A DNA stretch of 64,000 bases, from positions 1,054,001-1,118,000 of the forward strand of contig NC_014166.1 of assembly GCF_000092245.1 (NCBI RefSeq). The letters run 5' to 3'. This stretch comes from Arcobacter nitrofigilis DSM 7299 (GTDB lineage: Bacteria; Campylobacterota; Campylobacteria; Campylobacterales; Arcobacteraceae). Below the pieces are notes generated by a model, which had not been told where the DNA came from, made no database searches, and saw only the letters and a program-made list of their open reading frames with translations. Positions 57,616 to 64,000 of the stretch are shown piece by piece. The translations under genes and the position numbers were made by a program. Position 1 is the first letter of the stretch; each line of letters begins with the position of its first letter.

Positions 57616-58485
57616 ATGTTTGATAAAAGAAAAGCGAAAGAACTTGTTTTAGGAGCTTTAATTGCTGATTCTTACTGTTTGGCTTCTCATTGGATATATG
57701 ATGAGAAAGAACTGAAAAATTTGCAAATTAATTGGGAAGATTTAAATAATGCTTGTTCAATTTGGCATAAAGGTAAAAAAGCAGGAGAATTCACACATTA
57801 TGGTGATCAACTTTATTTCCTATATGAATTTGTAAGCGAAAATGAAGATTTTGATTTAGAAAAATATGTTCATTTTTGGAAAGAAAAAATGGAAATATAT
57901 GATGGTTATATTGATGGTGCGACTAGAGTTACTCTAGAAAATCTAAATGCAAATAAACCTATTCCTTGCGGCTCACAATCAAGTGATATATCAGTTATAG
58001 GAAGAATTGCACCTTTATTACTTATTAGCAAAACTAAAAATCAATTTCTTCAAAATGTAGAAAAATATGTAAAAGCAACACATGATTCTCCAATAGTCGT
58101 AGAGGGTGCTAAATTTTTTGCAAAAGTTTTACTTGATGTATTAGAAGATATTGAGATGATGGAATCTATAAAAGAAAGAAAAGATGAATTTTCATCTACT
58201 ATTCAAAAATATGTTAAAGATGGATTGGCAACTATAGATGAAGAAAGTTTTGATGTAATAAGAAAATTTGGTCCAGCTTGTGGAATAGATGAAGCTTTTA
58301 GTGGAGTTATTCATCTTTTAGGTAAATATACAAACTTTAAAGAAGCGTTAATTAAAAATGCTCAAGCAGGTGGTGATAACTCTGCACGTGCGATGATTTT
58401 ATCAATGTTTTTTATAGCTAGATATGGCTTAAAAGTAATACCAAAAAATCTTACTAAAATAAAAGTTCAAATAGATATTTCTTAA
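57616..58485 (+). CDS. ADP-ribosylglycohydrolase-family protein
   Basis: A 289-residue helical protein of the ADP-ribosyl-hydrolase (DraG/ARH) family: LGALIADSYCLASHWIYD, HYGDQLYF, HDSPIVVEGAKFF and the metal-binding C-terminal AGGDNSARAMIL. The first Asp-Thr-Asp-type motif is divergent (YDGYIDGATRVTL), so activity on ADP-ribose is uncertain. AAAGGAAA precedes the start. Confidence 0.85.
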   Translation: MFDKRKAKELVLGALIADSYCLASHWIYDEKELKNLQINWEDLNNACSIWHKGKKAGEFTHYGDQLYFLYEFVSENEDFDLEKYVHFWKEKMEIYDGYIDGATRVTLENLNANKPIPCGSQSSDISVIGRIAPLLLISKTKNQFLQNVEKYVKATHDSPIVVEGAKFFAKVLLDVLEDIEMMESIKERKDEFSSTIQKYVKDGLATIDEESFDVIRKFGPACGIDEAFSGVIHLLGKYTNFKEALIKNAQAGGDNSARAMILSMFFIARYGLKVIPKNLTKIKVQIDIS

Positions 58486-58496
58486 AATATCTATTT
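58469..58496. terminator. Bidirectional terminator, ADP-ribosylglycohydrolase/DsbA-like
   Basis: A perfect 12-bp stem (58469-58480 with 58485-58496) and loop CTTA covers both convergent stop codons. The longer sequence around it is also symmetrical. Confidence 0.7.
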
Positions 58497-59118
58497 AGTA
58501 ATAGATATTTGAACTTAAATTCTCTATTTGTTTTAAAATCTTATTTACATTGTTATATTCGATATTTATTGGATACAACTCTTTTTTGTATTGTAAAATT
58601 AAAGATGGAAAATTAAAAACTTTTAATTCTCTTCTTTTACTTAACTCTTTTTGAAATAATTGTTCTATTTTTTCACTTCTTAAATCATTTGTAAATTGTT
58701 CTATGTTTAGATTTAAATCCTGTGCAAGATTGATTAAAGTTACTTCTTCACTTGGATTTTTTGCTTCAAGATAATATGCTTTTTGAATTGCATCTATCAT
58801 TTCATTTTCCATCTTTTGCTCTTTTGCACAAAGTACTGCTTTACAAGCAAGATAGGTTGAACGTCGAGGTTCACAAAGTTTCCAAAAATCGTGATTGAAC
58901 TTTGCACCTGTAAATTTTTCTATATCATGCCAAACTGCTTGTATTTTTTCTTGCATTTCTTTTGGCATTACTTCATCTGTTTCTTTTGCTAAACCACCTA
59001 ATATATTTATTATTTCAATATTAGTTGGTAATTTCTTTTTTAAGTTATCGAAATCTTTTTTAAAGGCATAACACCAAGAACACATAGGATCATGGATATA
59101 GTATAATTTATTTTTCAT
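58495..59118 (-). CDS. DsbA-family thioredoxin-like protein
   Basis: A 207-residue thioredoxin-fold protein with active-site CSWC near residues 13-16 in HDPMCSWCYAFKKDF and a helical insertion. No signal peptide, so it is probably cytoplasmic, as with FrnE-like DsbA members. Oxidoreductase or isomerase; partner unknown. Confidence 0.85.
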   Translation of the reverse strand: MKNKLYYIHDPMCSWCYAFKKDFDNLKKKLPTNIEIINILGGLAKETDEVMPKEMQEKIQAVWHDIEKFTGAKFNHDFWKLCEPRRSTYLACKAVLCAKEQKMENEMIDAIQKAYYLEAKNPSEEVTLINLAQDLNLNIEQFTNDLRSEKIEQLFQKELSKRRELKVFNFPSLILQYKKELYPINIEYNNVNKILKQIENLSSNIYY

Positions 59119-59217
59119 AAATTTATTTTACTCTTTATATCTTAAAAAACAGAAATTATAAAATTAAGTAAGATAAAATAAAATACTAATATAATATTAT
59201 TATAAATAGGAGTACTA

Positions 59218-59658
59218 ATGAAAAAGCTTATAGATACGTTAAATAAAGATAAACACTATATTGAGATTATACTTGCTGGAGGTTTATTTCTTATAGCATT
59301 ATACTATCATATGCTTATGGATTTTATAATCTACATGCTATATTTTGTAATATTTTTAGAGATAACAAGAACAGTAATAAATTATATTAGAGAAAAAACT
59401 GTTGTACTTTCAATAATAGTTGATGCCTTTATTATACTTACTTTAAGAGAATTAATAGTAAATGTTGTGAAAATCAATAATGAACATTTAGATTCCCTAG
59501 AAGCTCTTATGTCAAGTACTTTAAACTGGAATATTTTTATAATAGCTGGAGTAATTGTATTTTTATTAATAGTGAGATATTTATCAGTAAAAACTTCTGA
59601 AACTTATATATTAGGTAAAAAAAATAAAAACGATCATCTAAGAAACAATGAATTATAA
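59218..59658 (+). CDS. PsiE-like membrane protein
   Basis: A 146-residue integral membrane protein with four hydrophobic helices (about 18-35, 38-58, 65-80, 105-125). DFIIYMLYFVIFLEITRTVINYI and the VDAFIILTLREL region resemble PsiE, induced by phosphate starvation in E. coli; role unknown. AATAGGAG site. Overlaps the next gene by 11 bases. Confidence 0.75.
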   Translation: MKKLIDTLNKDKHYIEIILAGGLFLIALYYHMLMDFIIYMLYFVIFLEITRTVINYIREKTVVLSIIVDAFIILTLRELIVNVVKINNEHLDSLEALMSSTLNWNIFIIAGVIVFLLIVRYLSVKTSETYILGKKNKNDHLRNNEL

Positions 59659-60532
59659 CGAACCCTTATATAGACCGCCAGCTGAAGCTAACTCTTTAAT
59701 CTTACAAGTTACATTGGGCTGTAGCTTCAATAAATGTAGCTTTTGTTCAATGTATGAAACAAAAAAATTTGAAATCAAAAGTATAGATAAAATCATGAAA
59801 GAGATTGATGAGTTTTCTATATATAAAGATGTACGAAGGGTATTTTTAGCTGACGGTGATGCTTTAGCCTGTGATACAAAATTTTTGGTGCAAATTCTAA
59901 GTTATCTAAAAAAATCATTTCCAAAACTACAAAGAGTAGCTTCATATGCAAGTCCATATAACCTTTTAGAAAAAACTCAAGAAGAATTGAACTTATTAAG
60001 AGAAAATGGCTTGAGCTTAGTCTATTATGGGATAGAAAGTGGAAATCATGAGTTACTAAAATATATAAACAAACCTATGAAGCCAAGTAAAATGGTGGAG
60101 GGCATAAATAAAGCCCACTATGCAAATATGAAAATATCTGCCACAGTAATACTAGGACTTGGAGGAAAGAAATTATCTATACAACATATAGAAGATACTG
60201 CAAAATTAGTAAGTGAATGTGAACATATAAATTATTTATCTACTTTACAATTAGGAGTAAGTAGTACAAAAGAAGATGACTTTTTTAAAAGATTTGAAAA
60301 TAAAAATCAAGAATTTGTTTTTTGTAATGATAAAGATATATTGGAAGAACAAAAAAGATTTATAAATTTAATTACTCCAAAAAGTCCGATAATTTTTAGG
60401 TCAAATCATGCTTCAAATGCTTTAGCACTAAAAGGAACACTTCCCAAAGATAAGGATGAGTTATTAGAGACTTTAGACAAAGCTATAGAAGATGGTTCTA
60501 TACTTCGTCCAAAATTTTTACGAGGTTTTTAA
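59648..60532 (+). CDS. Radical SAM protein
   Basis: A 294-residue radical SAM enzyme (COG1032-like). The cluster motif is Cys25-x4-Cys30-x2-Cys33 (GCSFNKCSFC), the spacing seen in this subfamily rather than the standard x3. VFLADGDALACDTKFLVQIL and YYGIESGNHELLKYINKPM are further conserved segments. No other domain. Substrate unknown. Confidence 0.88.
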   Translation: MNYNEPLYRPPAEANSLILQVTLGCSFNKCSFCSMYETKKFEIKSIDKIMKEIDEFSIYKDVRRVFLADGDALACDTKFLVQILSYLKKSFPKLQRVASYASPYNLLEKTQEELNLLRENGLSLVYYGIESGNHELLKYINKPMKPSKMVEGINKAHYANMKISATVILGLGGKKLSIQHIEDTAKLVSECEHINYLSTLQLGVSSTKEDDFFKRFENKNQEFVFCNDKDILEEQKRFINLITPKSPIIFRSNHASNALALKGTLPKDKDELLETLDKAIEDGSILRPKFLRGF

Positions 60533-60545
60533 AACCTTGTTATTT
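60520..60545. terminator. Terminator between radical SAM gene and lysine-rich gene
   Basis: Stem ACGAGGTT with AACCTTGT (one G-U pair, 60520-60540) followed by T-rich sequence. It lies between two convergent genes. Confidence 0.6.
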
Positions 60546-60743
60546 TTTAGATTTTTTCTTTGAATCTTTTTTCTTAGACTTCTTTTTTGAGTCTTTTTTC
60601 TTAGCTTTTACAGCTTTTTTTGCTTTCTTTTTTTTATCTACTTTTTTCTTTTTGATAACTTTCTTTTTCTCTTTTTTAGTTGCTTTTTTCTTAGCAGCTT
60701 TTTTAGCTTTTAATTTTTTCTCTTCTTCTTTTTTCTTTGCCAT
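60540..60743 (-). CDS. Lysine-rich, histone H1-like basic protein
   Basis: A 67-residue protein of which more than half the residues are Lys, with KKDSKKKSK repeated twice at the C-terminus and (A)KKA units before it. The initial MAKKKEEEKKLKAKKA suggests a helix. It resembles bacterial histone-H1-like DNA-binding tails; binding of DNA or RNA through charge is inferred. The gene sequence itself is low-complexity, so it can vary in repeat number. Confidence 0.7.
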   Translation of the reverse strand: MAKKKEEEKKLKAKKAAKKKATKKEKKKVIKKKKVDKKKKAKKAVKAKKKDSKKKSKKKDSKKKSKK

Positions 60744-60903
60744 TTTATGACTCCTTATATAAAATATAGAGAATGGTACTACTTTATATGATTAATGTCA
60801 ATAAAATTTTAGTAAAATATCAAAATAATAACAGTTTGTAATATTTTTAAATCTTTTGGAAATAATATATTAAAATAGTTTCATAAATCATAGGAGTATA
60901 TTT

Positions 60904-61424
60904 ATGGAAGAACTAGTAATAGAGATAATAAATTCAAAGATATATACAATACGTGGTGAAAAAGTTATGTTGGATAGAGATTTAGCACAGTTTTATGATG
61001 TTGATACAAAAGTTCTTAATCAAGCAGTTAAAAGAAATATTGAAAGGTTTCCAGAAGATTTTATGTTTCAACTTTCTAAAGAAGAATTTGATGATTGGAG
61101 GTCACAATTTGTTACCTCCAAAAATGATAAGATAGGTTTAAGAAGAGCACCATATGCATTTAGTGAGCACGGAATATTAATGCTTTCATCTGTTCTTCGT
61201 AGTAAAACTGCAATAGAGGTAAATATACAAATTATGAGAACTTTTGCAGCACTACGAAGATATGCTTTGACCTATGATGAACTTGCTAAAAAAATAGAGC
61301 AGATTGAATCAAGAGTGAGAGAAGGGAAAAAACTGATAATAGGATTATTGAGGTTTTGAATGAGTTGATGAGGGAGGATAGTAATAATGGGGATAGGAAG
61401 ATTGGGTTTGTCAATAATCAATAA
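60904..61424 (+). pseudogene. ORF6N-domain gene with C-terminal frameshift
   Basis: The ORF6N domain (GEKVMLDRDLAQFYDVDTKVLNQAVKRN, RFPEDFMFQLS, APYAFSEHGILMLSSVLRS) of phage anti-repressor-like KilA-N/ORF6N proteins is intact to about residue 142. Then a run of six A (61326-61332 region) shifts the frame; the original tail, DNRIIEVLNELMRED to GFVNNQ, continues in another frame to a stop ending at 61424. Removing two A restores it. The shortened 151-residue form may still be made. Confidence 0.75.
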
Positions 61425-61447
61425 TGATGTTTTAAAGGAGTTTAATT

Positions 61448-62054
61448 ATGGAAAAAGAGCTTTCAAATATAATAGTTGATGATAAAATATTTATTATTAG
61501 AGGTATTCAAGTTATGATAGATAGAGATTTGGCAGATTTGTACCAAGTTGAAACAAAGAGATTAAATGAGCAAGTAAAAAGAAATATAAAAAAGTTTCCA
61601 AATGATTTTATGTTTCAACTAATGGATGAAGAAAAAAATGAACTAGTCGCAAAATGCGACCGGTTGGAAAAATTAAAACACTCGACTTAAAATCCATATG
61701 TATTTACAGAACATGGTGTATATATGTGAAACTTGTTAAGATAAAATGAACTGCTTCACTTTATTAAAGTTGAAACCGCAGATGATATACCAAAGGTATC
61801 ATCGTAGGCTGAAAGCTAATGTATTAAAAAGTAAAGTTGCTACAGAGGTGAGTTTATCTATTATGAGAACATTTGTTAGGTTGAAAAATCAAGCTGTACC
61901 GTATTTTGATATTATAAAAAGATTAGAAAAGTTAGAAACTAATGATAAAGAGACAAGAGAACTTTTAAGTAAAGTTGTACAAGTAGTTTCGAGTATGCAA
62001 GATATTCAAGAAGAAGCGAAAGAGGGGACAAATAAGATTGGATTTGTTAGATAG
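61448..62054 (+). pseudogene. Second ORF6N-domain gene, broken by a stop and an insertion
   Basis: The N-terminal half (IRGIQVMIDRDLADLYQVETKRLNEQVKRN, KFPNDFMFQLM) is intact to an in-frame TAA at 61688. The same frame continues NPYVFTEHGVYM, then about 89 foreign bases intervene, and LKSKVATEVSLSIMRTFVRLKNQAVPYFDIIKRLEKLE in parts continues to the stop at 62054. The C-terminus GFVR resembles the first copy. Tandem paralogues, both decayed. Confidence 0.85.
61727..61815. repeat. About 89-bp insertion with an internal hairpin
   Basis: This stretch interrupts the ORF6N gene between codons expected to be adjacent (Met then Leu-Ala-Asn). It contains GATGATATACC-AAA-GGTATCATC, a near-perfect hairpin. 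No open frame. It looks like a miniature insertion element or an excision scar; I see no second copy in the window. Confidence 0.5.
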
Positions 62055-62072
62055 GTTTTATTTTAATATTCT

Positions 62073-62585
62073 CTCTTGAAGAGGTAAACCTCTTCGCTTT
62101 TCTTACTTTTTGATCTCGAAAAAGTAAGCAAAAAAAGACTGCCGAATTGATGAAGGCAAGCTCCCTTTCAGTTATATGTTTATTTTCTGCCCTGCAAAAC
62201 TCACTAAAATGACCGTTTAGGTCATTTCTTAACGCTCAAACAGTTTCGGGCTTTACCGAAAATAAACATCTAACTTCCAGCTTCATCAAAGGCAGAAAGA
62301 AATACCTATAGTTCAAATTCTTATTTATAAAGTAATATATAAACACCAAATAATATTGCTACATCTACAGGAGCCGAGCGTTTATTTTTCTCTTTTTGAA
62401 ATAAGATTGGTAACTGTCTGAGTGTTTAAAAGTTGCTAAACGCAAGTTTTAATAAACGAGTTTTACCAATCAGAAAAGATAAAAATAAAAAGTGAGGGAA
62501 CCTTTGGCTTCGCAGCCGTAGTTGTTTTTGCTTACTTTTCGTCAATACAAAAGTAAGAAAGCGGAGAGGTTTACCTCTTCAAGAG
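62073..62585 (+). repeat. Dispersed 0.5-kb structured noncoding element, copy 2
   Basis: Second copy of the element at 18369-18911, in the same orientation, 18 bases after the ORF6N pseudogene. Its ends are inverted repeats: 62073-62110 against 62549-62585, built from GAAGAGG-TAAA-CCTCTTC-type palindromes and CTTACTTTT. Internal: long-range stem (62139-62155 with 62281-62295), hairpin AAATGACC-GTTTA-GGTCATTT (62207-62227), hairpin TTGC-TAAAC-GCAA (62433-62445). The loops and flanks match copy 1 while the stems differ in compensated positions. The rest of 62586-62837 shows nothing I can support. Confidence 0.88.
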
Positions 62586-62837
62586 AATAAATATAAGAAA
62601 ATGTAGTTTCATCACAATTTTTGACAAATAGATATACATTATGTTGTTTTATTGGGTAAATATAAGAGTAAATGATACATAAAATTTTAAGAGAACTCTG
62701 AGTATAGAATTTATTAATCACAATAAAGTAATATTTATTATATTATAAATACTACTAATTTAAGGCTATTTTATATAAAATATATGTTCAATTTAAATTT
62801 AATATTAGTACTTAAACAATTAAAATAAGGATTGGAA

Positions 62838-63278
62838 ATGGAATATGAAACGCCCAGTAAGGCATGGATTATATTGGTTATGATAGCTTTAGTAAATATT
62901 TTTTTTATATTATCACAAGTAAAACTTGTTAATACTTTGAAAGTAAGTAACCACACAAAAAAAATAAGTAAAGGATGGCTATGGTCACAACTTATTCCTT
63001 TATGGAGTTATTTGGCATTTATGGTAGTTCTTTTTAAAATTGAAAGTCAATTTCAAACATATCTTAAAGAAACTTCCAATGAGCAAAATGATAATATAAA
63101 ACATTATTCTACAACATGGGGTTTAGTATATATTGCAGGAGTAGGTATTTCAAATTATTTTCCATTATTTTATATAATGATACCTATAGGGTTTATAGGA
63201 TTTTGGATACATATTTACAAAGTAAAAAAATCTTTAATTTTAGCTCAATATTCACAAAATTTGAAAAGAAATAGCTGA
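62838..63278 (+). CDS. Hypothetical membrane protein
   Basis: A 146-residue integral membrane protein, not recognised. Hydrophobic helices at about 10-28, 47-65, 94-110 and 112-130. It has a WxxxxxPLWSY motif between helices 1 and 2, suggestive of DUF4234/superinfection-like families, but this is weak. TTG 62832 is also in frame; ATG 62838 is chosen because AAGG (62827-62830) is correctly spaced. Confidence 0.6.
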   Translation: MEYETPSKAWIILVMIALVNIFFILSQVKLVNTLKVSNHTKKISKGWLWSQLIPLWSYLAFMVVLFKIESQFQTYLKETSNEQNDNIKHYSTTWGLVYIAGVGISNYFPLFYIMIPIGFIGFWIHIYKVKKSLILAQYSQNLKRNS

Positions 63279-63330
63279 CTTTGTGGGTCTATTTGTAAAG
63301 TTATTTTCTTCTAGGGGGAGAAAAAGATTT

Positions 63331-64000
63331 CTATATCTCCATCTCCAAAGCAATAGGACAATGGTCACTTCCCATAATATCACTCATAATATAAGCATTT
63401 GAAATATGCTCTTTTAAGTCTTCACTTACATAGAAGTAATCAATCCTCCAGCCAACGTTATTGGCTCTTGCATTTGCTCTGTAAGACCACCAGCTGTAAT
63501 TATCTGGCTCATCACCAATAACATGTCTTAGAGTATCTATATATCCATGAGATAAGAACTTGTCTATCCATTCTCTCTCCATAGGTAAGAAACCTGATGT
63601 CCCTTCATTTGCTTTTGGTCTTGCCAAGTCTATCTCTTTGTGAGCAGTGTTTACATCTCCACATACTATTATTGATTTACCTTGTTTTTTTAAAGACTCA
63701 CAATGATCTAAAAATCTATCATAAAACTCCATTTTATATACTAGTCTCTCTTCTTTACTTTGACCATTTGGAAAATATACATTAAAAAATGCAATATCTT
63801 TATCTCCTAAAGTAAAGTGAACCTCGTTGATTCTTCCTTCATCTAATACATCAACAGTAGGGCAAGTACATTCAAAAGTTATATCTATATCTGTAAATAG
63901 GGCTGTTCCTGAACGCCCTTTTATCGCTGATTCACTAGCTGTTATATTTTTGAAGTTTTTTTCAAAAATAGTTTCTGGGATTTGTGTTTTCATTGATTTT
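63331..64000 (-). CDS. xth: Exodeoxyribonuclease III, N-terminus beyond window
   Basis: Partial gene. Visible residues include SGTALFTD, INEVHF, FFNVYFPNGQ, VCGDVNTAHKEIDLARP (catalytic Asp/Asn), the GWRIDYFYVSED and C-terminal SDHCPIALEM motifs of ExoIII/APE1 nucleases that repair abasic sites. The frame stays open to the window edge (residues KS before the first Met), so the true start, with the SWNVNG and LQE motifs, lies outside. The Met at 63993 is not the start. Confidence 0.93.
   Translation of the reverse strand, partial: KSMKTQIPETIFEKNFKNITASESAIKGRSGTALFTDIDITFECTCPTVDVLDEGRINEVHFTLGDKDIAFFNVYFPNGQSKEERLVYKMEFYDRFLDHCESLKKQGKSIIVCGDVNTAHKEIDLARPKANEGTSGFLPMEREWIDKFLSHGYIDTLRHVIGDEPDNYSWWSYRANARANNVGWRIDYFYVSEDLKEHISNAYIMSDIMGSDHCPIALEMEI

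Noticed and set aside
60540-60743. Lysine-rich frame as a spurious low-complexity ORF
   Set aside because: It has a good ribosome site (AAGGAG before the ATG), a terminator at its end and a sensible MAKKK start, so it was kept as a gene.
1-64000. CRISPR array or complete insertion sequence
   Set aside because: No regularly spaced repeats and no transposase gene were seen on either strand.

Overview
The window is AT-rich bacterial chromosome, with dense coding, TTG/GTG starts alongside ATG and short intergenic gaps. Gene content points to the Arcobacter group (Campylobacterota): a fused urease gamma/beta subunit, a Campylobacter/Helicobacter-type short adenylate kinase, a Mur ligase with membrane segments in front, an S10-spc ribosomal operon without rpmD that runs into secY-map-infA, and several chemoreceptors and c-di-GMP enzymes. 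This placement is inferred from gene families, not from a database search.

Layout. 1-6.7 kb: a GntR/FCD regulator behind a promoter packed with near-palindromic operators, then allantoicase, ureidoglycolate lyase and urease (ureAB, ureC, ureE, ureF, ureG). Together these can turn allantoate into glyoxylate, ammonia and CO2; ureD is absent from the visible cluster. 6.7-8.4 kb: a tonB-exbB-exbD operon under a Fur box. 8.4-18.3 kb: housekeeping genes (thiL, truD, ruvA, ddl, a Mur ligase, a HIT protein), a small CheZ-like protein facing a chemoreceptor with a periplasmic CxxCH haem motif, and a four-helix-bundle gene inside a perfect 22-bp inverted repeat. 18.4-18.9 kb: a ~0.5-kb noncoding element whose second copy is at 62.07-62.59 kb. 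19-22 kb: ridA, dadA and dgt.

22-29.2 kb is an accessory stretch: an XRE regulator, an HBM-type chemoreceptor, a GNAT protein, small unknown genes, a broken DNA adenine methylase, a DUF2971 protein, a probably leaderless S24/CI-type repressor and a membrane-anchored unknown. 29.5-40.2 kb is the ribosomal operon, from a consensus sigma-70 promoter to an intrinsic terminator. 40.3-60.7 kb is mixed: a diguanylate cyclase, a divergent uracil-DNA glycosylase, aspS, a ZnuA-like protein, YgiQ, two dissimilar adenylate kinases, a CinA-like protein, alr, uvrC, J-domain proteins, a Cache-GGDEF-EAL protein, an ADP-ribosylglycohydrolase, a DsbA-like protein, PsiE-like and radical SAM proteins, and a lysine-rich basic protein. 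60.9-62.6 kb holds two decayed ORF6N genes and the second copy of the noncoding element. The window ends inside exodeoxyribonuclease III on the minus strand.

The most unusual signal is the two-copy 0.5-kb element. Its copies differ at compensating positions in two hairpins (five covarying base pairs in total), share a long-range stem and have inverted-repeat ends. This indicates selection on RNA (or single-strand) structure in a dispersed element that I do not recognise.
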